DNA of 64,000 nt from Pachypanchax playfairii (GCA_006937955.1 SSNP01000052.1:2285139-2349138), one strand, 5' to 3'. Positions 1 through 13,104 are shown, numbered from the stretch's first letter. Translations and numbers: made by a program. The notes: a model not told the origin generated them from the sequence alone.

Positions 1-600
1 CAAACTGTCCCAGCCTCCAACTGTCAGGGGATCACAAACTTTTTGACAGACAGAAAGCAGCAGATGAGGCTGTGGAAAATAACTCCCTGCACCTGGACCA
101 CCAGCACTGGTGCTCCCCAGGGATGTGTCCTGTCCCCCTACTATTCTCCCTCTACACAAACAGCTGCTCTTCCCCTATTCAGGACCTGTGGTCCTCCAGC
201 CAGGACTGTTATTCCTACATCCAGGACCTGTACTCCTCCAGAGTCAGGTACTCAACATGGAGCTACAGATCACTGGACACCAAAACCTCAAGACCAGTTT
301 CTTCCTCCAGACCGTCTCCATGTTGAACAAACATGTTTAACACCTTCATGAAGAAATAACTTCTTCTCTCATGAAATAATTAGATTTTATTTGTATAAAC
401 AGCTTCAAACACCAATCAGACATTTATGGTGGACGATGCTGCTGAATGTCTCTGCTGTCTGTCTTCTATGTCTAATAATGTCTCTTTATCTTTACATGTC
501 TGTCTATAAGGACCAGAACTGAGGAGAACTTGAGCCAAATTCCTTGTGTGCAACAAACTGGGAGGAATAAACCTGGTTCTGGTTCTGATAAAAGTAATTT
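1..600 (+). mobile_element. L2/Rex1-like non-LTR retrotransposon 3' fragment
   Basis: The plus strand at about 43-160 encodes a decayed reverse-transcriptase stretch. It includes the block STGAPQGCVLSP, a conserved RT motif of fish L2/Rex1-type LINEs, preceded by a linker of the type TDRKQQ. Downstream, short tandem phrases of the type caggacctgt...cctccag (about 175-245) and a 3' tail near 505-560 fit a LINE 3' UTR. Frames are broken and the fragment is cut by the left window edge, so no functional protein is predicted. The class is assigned by motif only; CR1 or Rex families would look similar. Confidence 0.6.
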
Positions 601-934
601 TGTGTTTTCTCACGTGATTTTCCCAAATGAGTAAAATCTTTATATTCTTCCAAACAGCCGTCATCCTTTCAGGTTTGAATGGAATCTTACCCTGAGAGCA
701 TTACGCATTCATTCTTCAGCGTTCTTAAAGCCACACCAGTCAAGAACAAGGACAACAGAGTAAAAACAAGCTCAGACTGGCCTGATAGTTGAGCTGCTAG
801 TAATGATGTGCAAACAGCAACTCACACTAGTGGGAGTAACACTACACTGTATAAACATACTGGATCTAAAAGACAGAAACTATATAGTGCATGGGTTTTA
901 CATCTGAGATGAACCCACAGAAACAACAGCAACA

Positions 935-972
<38 letters not shown>

Positions 973-1256
973 TTGTTTTGGTATCCTTATGGGGACCGTC
1001 CATTGACTTCCATTGATTTTAGTAACTAGATTTATACCTAACCCAAACCCTTTTACTAACCTTAACCATTACTGATCTATAACTAACCCTAAGACTAACT
1101 AAAACTCTATTCACACCATACCAATAAACCTAACCCCTAACCCTAAAAAGGGGAGTCCCCCTCATGGGGACCAGGCTTCGGTCCCCACAAGAACCCTCGG
1201 ACCCCAGAAAGATAGTAAAAGTCAGGAAACTGGTCCTCAGGAGGTCAGAAATACAA

Positions 1257-1296
<40 letters not shown>

Positions 1297-1580
1297 TTGT
1301 TTTGGTATCCTTATGGGGACCGTCCATTGACTTCCATTGATTTTAGTAACTAGATTTATACCTAACCCAAACCCTTTTACTAACCTTAACCATTACTGAT
1401 CTATAACTAACCCTAAGACTAACTAAAACTCTATTCACACCATACCAATAAACCTAACCCCTAACCCTAAAAAGGGGAGTCCCCCTCATGGGGACCAGGC
1501 TTCGGTCCCCACAAGAACCCTCGGACCCCAGAAAGATAGTAAAAGTCAGGAAACTGGTCCTCAGGAGGTCAGAAATACAA

Positions 1581-1650
<70 letters not shown>

Positions 1651-1934
1651 TTGTTTTGGTATCCTTATGGGGACCGTCCATTGACTTCCATTGATTTTAG
1701 TAACTAGATTTATACCTAACCCAAACCCTTTTACTAACCTTAACCATTACTGATCTATAACTAACCCTAAGACTAACTAAAACTCTATTCACACCATACC
1801 AATAAACCTAACCCCTAACCCTAAAAAGGGGAGTCCCCCTCATGGGGACCAGGCTTCGGTCCCCACAAGAACCCTCGGACCCCAGAAAGATAGTAAAAGT
1901 CAGGAAACTGGTCCTCAGGAGGTCAGAAATACAA

Positions 1935-1974
<40 letters not shown>

Positions 1975-2570
1975 TTGTTTTGGTATCCTTATGGGGACCG
2001 TCCATTGACTTCCATTGATTTTAGTAACTAGATTTATACCTAACCCAAACCCTTTTACTAACCTTAACCATTACTGATCTATAACTGTCCCTAAGACTAA
2101 CTAAAACTCTATTCACACCATACCAATAAACCTAACCCCTAACCCTAAAAAGGGGAGTCCCCCTCATGGGGACCAGGCTTCGGTCCCCACAAGAACCCTC
2201 GGACCCCAGAAAGATAGTAAAAGTCAGGAAACTGGTCCTCAGGAGGTCAGAAATACAAACCCACACACACACACACACACACATGTTTGTTTTGGTATCC
2301 TTATGGGGACCGTCCATTGACTTCCATTGATTTTAGTAACTAGATTTATACCTCACCCAAACCCTTTTACTAACCTTCACCATTACTGATCTATAACTAA
2401 CCCTAAGACTAACTAAAACTCTATTCACACCATACCAATAAACCTAACCCCTAACCCTAAAAAGGGGAGTCCCCCTCATGGGGACCAGGCTTCGGTCCCC
2501 ACAAGAACCCTCGGACCCCAGAAAGATAGTAAAAGTCAGGAAACTGGTCCTCAGGAGGTCAGAAATACAA

Positions 2571-2620
<50 letters not shown>

Positions 2621-2904
2621 TTGTTTTGGTATCCTTATGGGGACCGTCCATTGACTTCCATTGATTTTAGTAACTAGATTTATACCTAACCCAAACCCTT
2701 TTACTAACCTTAACCATTACTGATCTATAACTAACCCTAAGACTAACTAAAACTCTATTCACACCATACCAATAAACCTAACCCCTAACCCTAAAAAGGG
2801 GAGTCCCCCTCATGGGGACCAGGCTTCGGTCCCCACAAGAACCCTCGGACCCCAGAAAGATAGTAAAAGTCAGGAAACTGGTCCTCAGGAGGTCAGAAAT
2901 ACAA

Positions 2905-2996
<92 letters not shown>
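935..2996. repeat. Tandem array of about 324-bp units with (CA)n spacers
   Basis: Six near-identical units begin with the same atgtttgttttggtatcc phrase at about 968, 1292, 1646, 1970, 2282 and 2617. The spacing is 312-354 bp and varies only in the (CA)n tract that separates units. The longest CA run (2907-2994) closes the array. Each unit holds a perfect 7-bp-stem hairpin (GGGGACC...GGTCCCC) and a telomere-like stretch cctaacccctaaccctaa. Very low divergence between units points to recent amplification. Short reading frames here (poly Cys-Val or Thr-His) are microsatellite artefacts. Confidence 0.9.
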
Positions 2997-4166
2997 CACA
3001 ATTTGGCTACTTCTCATTTTCGGCCTCCCTTGAGGCTGTGCTTCCCAGTAGTTGCCATGGCTACTAAATTGCATTTGTTTGCTTGCTACCGATGCATAGA
3101 TGACTAGAAAGTGCTAGTGGGGGCAAAATACATGGCCAATTTAAACTTCCAATCAGAGCTCGAGACTGGGGACTGCAATCCTTTCTTTTCTTTGTCCAAA
3201 CACCAAGGAAATAAAAAGTCTGCCTAACAAGCCTGTGCAGCTGGAAAATGACACAAGAAGAGAGGAAAGGAGAAATAATGAAAAGTAAGAGGATAACAGC
3301 TTCAAACCTCTGTGAATAAGTTTGTTGTCCTTTCCAAGTTCTTGGGAACTCTGACAGGCAGAGGCGACTGCTTGAGTTGAGTGTGGAGAGGGTTTGAACA
3401 GCTGACTGCTGGCATCAAGCTGGCTATGATCTGAAGAGATGAAGTTTCACCTAAGGGGCAGGTTTCTGAGAACCAGGCTAAAAACCTTTCTTGAACACGA
3501 CTTTTAATATGAGGAACAGAATCCCTGAGCAGAGCAAGGACAAAAAATATCTCCCCAACAACGAACAAAAAATAGAAGCTATAAATGGATGAAGTAACAA
3601 GTCGCAGAGCAGGTGTCTTATAACTTTTCCTCAGATAAATGTGATCATTAATAACTATGTTAAAGTAAAAGTTGGTATCAGTGAGACTTTATTTTAAAAC
3701 TCCCTTCATAAAAATATTAATGAATAACTCTGTGTGACACGTAGAAACATCAGTGTAGTATCACCTCACTTTACAGTGCCTCTCTCACCTGTAACTTTAA
3801 CGGTTTGGCTTCCTCTCAAGCTACAGGACTAGCGTTTTCCATGTGGCAGAAAGAAAAAAAACCTCCTTGATTTGAGTTGTCAGGAAATTCTGCAACAAAA
3901 ACAAGAGATAGACTTGATGTGTATCCATGCATGCCAGCTATGTGAAAGGGGTTTTAGACTGTGTGGTGTCTTTTATTTATTACTTTATGAGTCAGTGTAG
4001 CTCTGAACTGAGTCATAGTCATATTTAACACACTGAGCTATCAATACTCCAAGTAACATCAATATCATTAGCAGTAATAGTTTAAATCTCAAGCTGAGAA
4101 AAGATGATCAGTTCACAGAATTCAAAACTTAACTGAGACTTTCATTCAGGCTGGTATTCAATTCTA
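2997..4166. other. No gene recognised
   Basis: This is AT-rich single-copy-looking sequence between the CA array and the Tc1 element. I see no long reading frame with recognisable protein similarity, no RNA gene and no clear repeat boundary. Confidence 0.5.
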
Positions 4167-5768
4167 CAGTGGGGCAAAAAAGTATTTAGTCAGCCACCAA
4201 TTGTGTATGTTCTCCCGCTTAAAAAGATCAGAGAGGCCTGTAATTTTCATCATAGGTATACCTCAACTATGAGAGACAAAATGAGGAAAAAAAATCCAGA
4301 AAATCACATTGTCTGATTTTTAAAGAATTTATTTGCAAATTATGGTGGAAAATAAGTATTTGGTCACCTACAAACAAGTAAGATTTCTGGTTTTCACAGA
4401 CCTGTAACTTCTTTAAGAGGCTCCTCGGTCCTCCACTCGTTACCTGTATTAATGGCACCTGTGTGAACTCGTTATCAGTATAAAAGACACCTGTCCACAA
4501 CCTCAAACAGTCACGCTCCAAACTCCACTATGGCCAAGACCAAAGAGCTGTCAAAGGACACCAGAAACAAAATTGTAGACCTTCACCAGGCTGGGAAGAC
4601 TGAATCTGCAATAGGTAAGCAGCTTGGTGTGAAGAAATCAACTGTGGGAGCAATTATTAGAAAATGGAAGACATACAAAACCACTGATAATCTCCCTCGA
4701 TCTGGGGCTCCACGCAAGATCTCACCCCGTGGGGTCAAAATGATCACAAGAACGGTGAGCAAAAATCCCAGAACCACACGGAGGGACCTAGTGAATGACC
4801 TGCAGAGAGCTGGGACCAAAGTAACAAAGGCTACCATCAGTAACACACTACGCCGCCAGGGACTCAAATCCTGCAGTGCCAGACGTGTCCCCCTGCTGAA
4901 GCCAGGACACGTCCAGGCCCGTCTGCGGTTTGCTAGAGAGCATTTGGATGATCCAGAAGAGGATTGGGAGAACATCATATGGTCAGATGAAACCAAAATA
5001 GAACTTTTTGGTAGAAACTCAACTTGTCGTGTTTGGAGGGGAAAGAATGCTGAGTTGGATCCAAAGAACACCATACCTACTGTAAAGCATGGGGGTGGAA
5101 ACATCATGCTTTGGGGCTGTTTTTCTGCAAGGGGACCAGGACGACTGATCCGTGTAAAGGAAAGAATGAATGGGGCCATGTATCGTAAGATTTTGAGTGA
5201 AAACCTCCTTCCATCAGCAAGGGCATTGAAAATGAGACGTGGCTGGGTCTTTCAGCATGACAATGATCCCAAACACACCGCCCGGGCAACAAAGGAGTGG
5301 CTTCGTAAGAAGCATTTCAAGGTCCTGGAGTGGCCTAGCCAGTCTCCAGATCTCAACTCCATAGAAAATCTCTGGAGGGAGTTGAAAGTCCGTGTTGCCC
5401 AGCGTCAGCCCCAAAACATCACTGCTCTAGAGGAGATCTGCATGGAGGAATGGGCCAAAATACCAGCAACAGTGTGTGAAAACCTTGTGAAGACTTACAG
5501 AAAACGTTTGACCTCTGTCATTGCCAACAAAGGCTATATAACAAAGTATTGAGATTAACTTTTGTTATTGACCAAATACTTATTTTCCACCATAATTTGC
5601 AAATAAATTCTTTAAAAATCAGACAATGTGATTTTCTGGATTTTTTTTCCTCATTTTGTCTCTCATAGTTGAGGTATACCTATGATGAAAATTACAGGCC
5701 TCTCTGATCTTTTTAAGTGGGAGAACTTACACAATTGGTGGCTGACTAAATACTTTTTTGCCCCACTG
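4167..5768 (+). mobile_element. Complete Tc1/mariner transposon, copy 1
   Basis: The element is 1,602 bp, flanked by the expected TA target-site duplication (4165-4166 and 5769-5770). It carries about 200-bp imperfect terminal inverted repeats (4167-4366 and 5569-5768), which begin CAGTGGGGCAAAAAAG. One intact transposase gene lies between them. Same length and near-identical sequence as the copy at 15806-17407, so both are young insertions. The long TIRs place it with the long-IR Tc1 elements of fish, the general group that includes Sleeping Beauty-like elements. Confidence 0.95.
4530..5552 (+). CDS. Tc1-family transposase, intact (copy 1)
   Basis: This 340-residue DDE transposase cuts and pastes its own element by binding the long inverted repeats. 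The N-terminal half (about 1-115) holds two helix-turn-helix units of the paired type, with a basic linker SGAPRKISPRG near 58-68. The catalytic core carries WSDETKIELFG (D153), HDNDPKH (D244) and IENLWRELK (E279), which is the DD34E spacing of Tc1 elements. The length matches the family norm of about 340 and there is no frameshift. It differs from copy 2 at residue 269 (Pro against Ser) and residue 277 (Ser against Pro). The usual family motif is PDLNPIENLW, so Ser277 here is the derived state and could weaken activity. Confidence 0.95.
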   Translation: MAKTKELSKDTRNKIVDLHQAGKTESAIGKQLGVKKSTVGAIIRKWKTYKTTDNLPRSGAPRKISPRGVKMITRTVSKNPRTTRRDLVNDLQRAGTKVTKATISNTLRRQGLKSCSARRVPLLKPGHVQARLRFAREHLDDPEEDWENIIWSDETKIELFGRNSTCRVWRGKNAELDPKNTIPTVKHGGGNIMLWGCFSARGPGRLIRVKERMNGAMYRKILSENLLPSARALKMRRGWVFQHDNDPKHTARATKEWLRKKHFKVLEWPSQSPDLNSIENLWRELKVRVAQRQPQNITALEEICMEEWAKIPATVCENLVKTYRKRLTSVIANKGYITKY

Positions 5769-7097
5769 TATCTGTCATGTGGTTTGTAGAGAGGAGAAGC
5801 TCTGATTATGATGTTTATCACTATAGTTTTCAGACAATCTAGACTTATTTTAAGAATATATTTCTTTGATTTTAAACAATGTGTCAATCAGACAGCTGTT
5901 GGGTTTTCTTTGTTACGTTTAGCTTCTTATTGCAGTAGTACACAAGAAGATGATCATCTGTTTTCTGGAGAACAGTGAGATAGAAAACTTCTCACTGGGA
6001 ATATCTTGGAGCAGTGCTGGCTTTGCTTTGGTCTCCCAGGCTACCATAAATACAGTGAAAGACAACCGATGTCCACGAAGCTTCTTAAGCCTTGTCCTCT
6101 GGCATTTGCACTCTAACTATACTTTCCACTGTTCAGTTCAAATAAGAGATGGACAAATAGTCTTAATGAGTAACCGTTTGCACGGGACACTAAAACCAAG
6201 ACGCTAAACCACATGATGTAGATATAAAAAAGAAGAAAATAAACAGACAAACAGCATAAAATAAAACCTTAAAAACTGAAATTGATTCTCCAAAGAATGC
6301 GTTTTTAAAAAATTAGAAAAAGGAGTGTTCCATGTCAAACTGTACCAGCAGTATCAAACCATCTCAAGGTTTACAAAAAGGAAGAAACTCTTCTATTCTG
6401 TAACCCAATTACAATTCTTCCCAACATAAACAATATCTGTAACACTGCAAACCTTGAGGGGAGCAGCATATTAGCATCACTACCACCATCTGTTAGTGAC
6501 TCACACTCGAAACCGTGACAACAGAGAGGACATGATCTGTGGGCTGCAGTGACGGATGCCACGGCCTCTGCACATGACTGACTCGGTTCTTTCATTGGGT
6601 TAATCTGTTGGTCAGCTGGACACCATGATTATTTCAAAAACCCATTCATCACTGTCACAAGTGACAATGACAGATGTAATAATCACAAAAAAAAAAAAAA
6701 TTAAAAATGTAATGCTTTTATTCACACTTGTGGAACAGAATGTCTGTGACAGGTGAAATGCTTCTCTACACATCCTCTAATGTGGCAAATAGGGTAGGAA
6801 AATCTGAGTATTACAGTAGGTGATGATTCATATTGAGTAACCTGCAGGACCCAGTGGATGCAGCACTGATATAATGAAAGGAACCACTCACACTTAGTCT
6901 TTCCAGCTAGAATGTAAATGATACCCCACATCTGCATGGACAGATTTCTGAAAATATCTATTTAACAATCCGTTTTCTCAAGAAAAATAATTTTCACAGT
7001 TATTCAACTAAGATTAGTCTGTTAATGTTTTTGTTACAAAATGCAATACAAATACAATAATTGTGTGGTGGCACCCCCCCCCCTCCACATCTCTGCA

Positions 7098-7135
7098 CTG
7101 GATGGATGGATGGACGGACGGACGGACGGACAGAC
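7098..7135. repeat. GGAT/GGAC tetranucleotide microsatellite
   Basis: Tandem ggat units pass into ggac units. GGAT tails are typical of RTE/Rex3 LINE 3' ends in fish, but no LINE body is visible next to this tract. Confidence 0.75.
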
Positions 7136-7439
7136 GGAAGGACGAACGGAGCATCACATTGGAAGAAATGCTCAGTAACTTTGACATGTCTGTATTTAAA
7201 TGAAATGTTGAGCTTCATCTGAGACTAAAAACTAAAAAGCCATAAAGTTTTTTTATATCCAGTAGTTTGTCTCTTGGTTTTACTAAATTGTTATTCTTTC
7301 ATTCTTACCAATAACATTTTAAATGCTTCTTTTCTATTTTAAAATAAAATATGTAACCACCACTATTGTACCAAGAAACAGAAGCATTAAATGGCAGTTT
7401 TGAGGAGTAATGCAGGAGTTCTTTCATGAGGAGCTTTGA

Positions 7440-7440
<1 letters not shown>

Positions 7441-7474
<34 letters not shown>
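7441..7474. repeat. Poly-C / poly-G homopolymer
   Basis: About 34 consecutive C residues. Such a tract is prone to slippage and to sequencing or assembly error, so its true length is uncertain. Confidence 0.9.
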
Positions 7475-9032
7475 ATAAAATCTATCAGATTTGTGTAATC
7501 AATCATTACCTGTCATACCACATATCACCATAAAAACCTGATTTACATAACAAAAATGATCAGGTGGCAACAAAGACAAAACAACAATTCTGCCTGCCTG
7601 GAACTTTCTATAACTTCCAAAATAGAAATGGGTGGTCATGCCAATCCCCCCCCATTGTGACATCTCCCGCAGTTTGAAAATCACAGGCCAAAAGAAACTG
7701 ATAAATTCTGTTTGCTACTTTCGTGTGATTCTGGCCGCATGAAAATACACAGCTAACACAATAAACTCAGATGGTTTGAGTGTAAATACATTCATAGCAG
7801 TGACCCTGTAATCTGAGACGGAACTGACGTGCAGGATCAACTTTCCAGTTCAGTCATTTATTTGAGCCATGATGTAAGTTCATTAACAAATCTTACAGTC
7901 TGAACTTTTCCTGCTTTTCTCTTGAAGCTGCACACTGAAATGTATCTCAACCCAAACAGACTTTGAGCCAGCTGCAGCAGTGACAGCGCTGCGTGAGAAG
8001 TTGTTACCTGCTGTATTTGAACCAGTGAGCGTCAGTCGCCACAGACTGCGTCGGCTCTGGGGCAGCTCATTCTACTGTTGCCACCCCACAAGCTTTTAGA
8101 CGCTGATCAGTTCTGTAGAAACACACATACATGTTACATGTCACACATAATCTGACACATAAAAAAAACAAATAAAGCAACAACCTGGAATGAGTAGGAT
8201 AACATGAGGAAATGGTATTGAAAACTGATAGAGAATCTCAGTCCAAGCAAGTAAAACACATGAGTAACATTATATAAATTGACATGTGCAGCAGAAGCCA
8301 ATGCGTACTTCAAATTCTTCACCTCACAGCAGACATGTTCAGCACACAGGTCTTTGCTCAAATGTCCTGTCCGATTGATGATCTGTCAGGTTGTACAACT
8401 TAAATCTCAAACGAAGGATAATTTTATTCTTAAGAAAGCTGAAAAACAGCTAACGTTATCTGAACTAAACTACCACCCAGGTTATCTTAATGAAGACAGG
8501 CAGGTTAAGCAGGGTTTTGAGATCCTCACCCTTGTTGTTCTGAGCAGCCAGGTCAACAGACAGAAAGCAAAAGGGGGGCTTTTTGGACTCGGACTGTGAG
8601 AGGAGATAGTATGAGCAGAGCCACCCAAAATGCCACAGATCAAGTTACAGAGCTGGTAAATATAGCAGATGCCCATGACCTCTAGCGGTCTCTCAACAGT
8701 CCCTGGCATTCCAGTTTACTCTTAAAGGACTAGAGTTAAAACTTTCTGCAAGCCAAGCTTAGCCAGCACCGGTGCAGGAAGTAGACCGATCCCTTCTACA
8801 TCATGACTGAAGCAAGAAGGAAGCTGGATTATGAGTCATCCTGGACAAATGATGATCACCTTGAGATTTTAGTATTTTTGATACTAACTAGTTTCACTTT
8901 CCACGTTTCCTCCTGTAAACAATGTATTCATCATCAAAGTTAATTTAAGTCTTTTTCCTGGTACTGCAGCACTGCAGTGAAGGATATTTTAGTACTACTC
9001 ATGGAAAACGTGTGTGAGGACAGACAATGGAA

Positions 9033-9065
9033 AAGGGCAGCAGTAGCTCAGTGGTGGAGTGTGTC
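9033..9065 (+). repeat. Possible tRNA-derived SINE A-box remnant
   Basis: The phrase gggcagcagtagctcagtgg resembles the head of tRNA-derived fish SINEs (box A region). I do not see a matching box B downstream, so this is a weak call. Confidence 0.25.
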
Positions 9066-11164
9066 GGTGTAGCGTTACGTGACAACCACAGGAGATGGGA
9101 CGGACGACACCGGGACCGAAACACACGCCATGTCGCCGCTGTCTTCATCTCAATATCAGTGTCGTTTTCAAATGCAGCTCACCGAGTGCGCAGATAACGT
9201 TATTTAAAGAAGAAATCGCGTTGCTTGGTGATGGAAGAGGGACAGGTGAAAGGGGCGGAGTGGACATTAGACATAGATAACTTAACGTCTCTCAAGTATA
9301 TTGAAAAGCCAGAAAGAAAAACCCAAAGTAAATACCACACATATAAACTAACCTGCGTTGTAATTAGACTCTATACATCTCTATGGAGTCAGCGAACTGA
9401 GACTGCGTTGGAGAAAACTATCTAAAATTCACAGAAAGATTAGGACTCAGCAGGATACAGTCCTCCTGTCCGTGACAAATAGATTTGATAAATAGGCGAG
9501 ATTAAATGGAAGATATTTGAACTTTATCGAGTATCCAGTACAAAGTAAAAACCTAGCATAAACTAAAAACACTGCACTCGTGTAGTCACATTTTAGCGGT
9601 GCTGTGGCTTTAAACTTGCTTTGGAAACCGTGTTTGTCCGTTAAACCAGAGAACAGTATGTATCAGGGTTATGGTGGTGTGTACGGTAACTGCATTCACT
9701 CACCGCGCAGTTGGAGATCATCCCGGTACAAACGGACAGCCCCCCAGAAAGTACCCCTCCAGTCGGTTTTCAGACCATTATTTAACGGAACGAGAACAGT
9801 AACGTTGGACAGACGACGATGAGGCCAGAGGTTTTAATTAAACATATGCTCGACTTGAACCCTGGCAGTTGTAGAGTTTCGTCGACCAAGTAACGGTTCA
9901 TTTCGCTTTAACGGTGACGTCAGTACGTTTGCAGAGCAAAGTCATGATTGGTTTAAACCGCACTGGAAACCTCAGCACGTCACAAAGCAGCGAAACGAAC
10001 CGCCTTCTACACCATCACCATGGAGATGAACGTAAACACCAGAGAATTCTTTCACTGAATAAATGCGACGTTCAGGTACATCGATGAGCTGTCCGTCGTG
10101 AAGTGCCCTAGCACGAGTAGACAGTGTTTCAGTCAAAAACACAATGATATCAGAAGCAGCGGATAAATAAAACAAAGTCTGAAATTTGCAATATCACATG
10201 ATTAAACGAGTACACAAACTTTAACCCCTGCCTCTAAGTTTCTAGAAAAAGAAAAAACTGGAAATTAAATACAGCAAAATATTTTCTTAATAAAATAAAT
10301 ACAAACCATGTGTAAATCAAAGCTCAAACTGAAGAAAACATGAGATTTCAGTGACTTTGAACATGTCATGGTTACTGGTGCTTGACAAACTGGTCAGAGT
10401 ATTTCAGATCATCTCAAAATCATGTTTTGAACATAACGGTGAGTTCCCTGAACTCTACGTCATTTCAGTATAAAACCCTTTTGGGATGGAGTACTGGAGA
10501 GTTGCATTATGGATGTACAGCGGACTGCTGAAACTGTCATGCTATCATGAGAATATAAACCTAAATCTCTGAACAAGGTCCTTAACACTTTTTTTAAAAA
10601 AAGGTTCAACCTGCAAAGTGGCTGGTGATTGTATGTAGAATCTTTTACTGCTCATTTCCCAGCCAGTTCAAATGTTCTGCATTTGTTGATCAGATCAGAA
10701 TTGTTTACATATCACATAAAAATGTTAAATTGGAAATTCAATTTTTTTTACATTAGTATAAATTCAGTTTGAATTTAATGAGAGCAATAAATGAAACATA
10801 GGTACAGTATAAAAGGCAATTCTGTAAATGGGGAAAAAAAATAACTTGCTACGAGCTTGTTTTCAATTTAATGGCAGCGACACATCTAAATAAATTGAAC
10901 AGGGGCAACAAAAGGCTCAAAAACCATTAGCATAATTCCGTAACAACTGCAGGGACATTTGATAACTAATGATGTTAACTGGTAACAGCTCAGTAACATG
11001 ACTAAGTGTAAACGGAGCATTTTAGAGAGCCTTATAGACAAACACAGGTTCACTGATCCACCTCAAACTGTGTCTTAAATTGTGTAATATTTTGAAGACA
11101 CTGAAGATCCACCATCTAGAAAATGAATAATATCATCAAAAGATTGATCAAAAGGTGATTTGTT

Positions 11165-11272
11165 CTATTAAGAATTTAAAAAAAAATGTGTTTATGACAG
11201 TTGCAAATCATTGCGTTCTGTTTTCATTTGCATTTATACAACATCCCAACGTTTTTGGATTTGGGGTTGTAT
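11165..11272. repeat. Terminus of an interspersed DNA-type repeat
   Basis: The stretch ends with aacgtttttggatttggggttgta. This is a recurrent teleost repeat terminus, usually written ACAACCCC on the other strand, and is followed by TA. Only this end is visible, and I do not assign a family. Confidence 0.35.
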
Positions 11273-12389
11273 TACAGAGGCTGTAGTTTCCATTTTATCC
11301 CCAAGATAATTTAAAATGTTGCCTCATTAGACTAGAGTCAGATTTCAGTACAGAGAATATTTATGTTTTGTTTTTCCTGTTTGATGGAATCTGTGGTGAG
11401 ATGTATTTACTGACACTCATTTCAGAAGTATTCCTGAGGTTGTTCTTTGAATATATCACCGAATTAACCACCTCAGAAGAATTCTCCAAATTGGAAATCG
11501 TCCCAGAAACACATGTTAATAATTTGGTTTTCTTTTATATATTTAATTCTCAGCAAAAAATAAAAAAGTGACTGTTTATCAAACTGAATGAGTCATTAAA
11601 TCATCACCTTTATCATTAAAGACTAAAAACATTTTACATCAGACAACGTCAGACAGCGGAGGAGGGAGACTGACATTTATTACCAATTAGTGATGCATCT
11701 TTTGCTGCATAAACCAACGTAAAAAGAAAAAATCATTCTGATTAATTGAACACAATTATGACTCACATGTCACAGATGAAGAGTTGTGTGTTACTTACAA
11801 AAAAAGTCTAGTAATTAGCTTCAATCTGGTGTATGAACTTACTAGACAATCTGTTCACTTAATCTCATAAAAATGTTTAATAACTGAATCAAATAAAAAA
11901 AAGCTCTCTGAAATCCATGAGTTTGGGTTTCAGTGCTTCTAGAGGAAGATGATGACTCAAGGTGAGGCTTTAAGGATAAATATAGAGTTGTAAGGACAGA
12001 GTTTTCAAATGTTTCGCACTAAGCCTTTAAAAATGATGCAGAGAAAAACAAAGTTTAAATTTACAGGTTACACAAATTTCAGGAAAAAAATCTCTACTTG
12101 ACAGAGTAGTGTTGGTTTAGAAAAAACATCAGCTTATCACATCTGAGAAGGGTTTAAAATTCTTCAGTTGCTTTTGAAACTTACACAGACACACATATGA
12201 AGAGTAAAAGTGGATGTGCCAGTTTTAATTTAAAGAAAATATCCATTCTTATGTATTTTTAATAGAATCTTTGTGAAGCAAGTCGGTGAGCAAACTCCAC
12301 TGACCATAAAGATTTCAGGTGCTTACGAGCTTGTTGGATGTTAATATCAGTAGAGTTACACGGATGTGATTTCTTATTCTTTTGTATGT

Positions 12390-13104
12390 TTGTGTCAGTT
12401 AAATGTTTCAGATCATCAAACTGGTGTAAACATCAGCCAAAGAGAACACATGTAAACACAAAATGCAGTTCCTAAATGAAGAATCCAAACCTACAAGGAC
12501 CAGTAAAGCATGGTGGTGGTAGTATGATGGTCTGGGGCTGTTTTACTGCCCAGGACCTGGTAGAACCAGGAACTATGGATTCTGATGTCTACCAAAACAT
12601 CCTGAAGGAGAAGGTCCAGTCAGCTGTTTGTGACCTCAAGCTGAAGGGCAGCAGGACAATGATCCCAAACACAACACGTCCACATGTGAATGAATTAGGA
12701 AAATAAAGGTCTTGTTGTGGTCCAGTCAGAGTCCTGACCTGAATCTGATTGAGATGCAGTGGCACGACCTTAAAGAGGCAGTTCATGGTGAAAACCCTCC
12801 AAAAATTCTGCAGAGATGAGTTGATCAAAATCCCTCCACAGCATTTTAAAAGACTCAGTTCCTGTTATCACAAATGTTTGATTCTAGTTGTTCCTACTAA
12901 AGGTGGTTCGACACTTTTTCACACTGGGTCATGTAGGTTTGTCTTCATTTCCACCTTAATAAATAACACATTTAACAAAAAACTGCATTTTGTGTTTGTG
13001 TTATTTTATATGTCTTAAATTAGTTTTATTCTAAATATTTAAGTGTGACAAACAAAGAAAAACACAAGAAATTACAAAGGAAGCAAATATTTTTCACACC
13101 AGTG
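12390..13104 (+). mobile_element. Decayed, internally deleted Tc1-like element
   Basis: A different and older Tc1-type family. The two arms share inverted sequence (ACACAAAATGCAGTT near 12457-12472 and its complement near 12980). The right end is ...CACACCAGTG followed by TA at 13105. The 5' half of the transposase gene is missing. Confidence 0.7.
12476..12930 (+). pseudogene. Tc1-family transposase pseudogene
   Basis: Transposase remnants lie in two frames. First comes VKHGGGSMMVWGCFTA, the block between the first and second catalytic Asp. Then there is a degraded remnant of the HDNDPKHT region, reading GSRTMIPNTTRP. Another frame gives PDLNLIEMQWHDLK, the IENLW region. The N-terminal DNA-binding half and the first catalytic Asp are absent and frameshifts break the rest, so it cannot encode an active enzyme. 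Confidence 0.75.

Larger units (their letters stand above)
5769..12389. other. Gene-poor stretch with simple repeats
   Basis: No gene is recognised. Visible items are a poly-A run near 6686, a GGAT/GGAC tetranucleotide tract (about 7098-7135), a run of 34 C residues (about 7441-7474), a short SINE-like phrase (9035-9060) and a repeat terminus near 11165-11272. Open frames here are short, lack family motifs and are not supported as genes. The 9000-9850 stretch is more GC-rich and could hold an unrecognised promoter or first exon. Confidence 0.45.

Noticed and set aside
1080..1150. Interstitial telomere sequence (cctaacccctaaccctaa)
   Set aside because: Only two to three degenerate units within each satellite monomer. 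It is part of the repeat and not a telomeric array.
935..2996. CRISPR-like array of regular repeats
   Set aside because: The sequence is eukaryotic. Units of about 324 bp with (CA)n spacers are satellite DNA, not repeat-spacer structure.
1130..3074. Several short frames rich in Cys-Val or Thr-His
   Set aside because: They are translations of (CA)n and the surrounding tandem units.
4583..5179. A 198-residue minus-strand frame (also at 16222-16818)
   Set aside because: Antisense to the intact Tc1 transposase, repeated identically in both copies, no independent motifs.
8279..9822. Four plus-strand frames of 61-106 residues in the GC-richer 8.3-9.8 kb region
   Set aside because: No recognisable domain, no splice pattern linking them and no conserved motif. 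I cannot support a gene.
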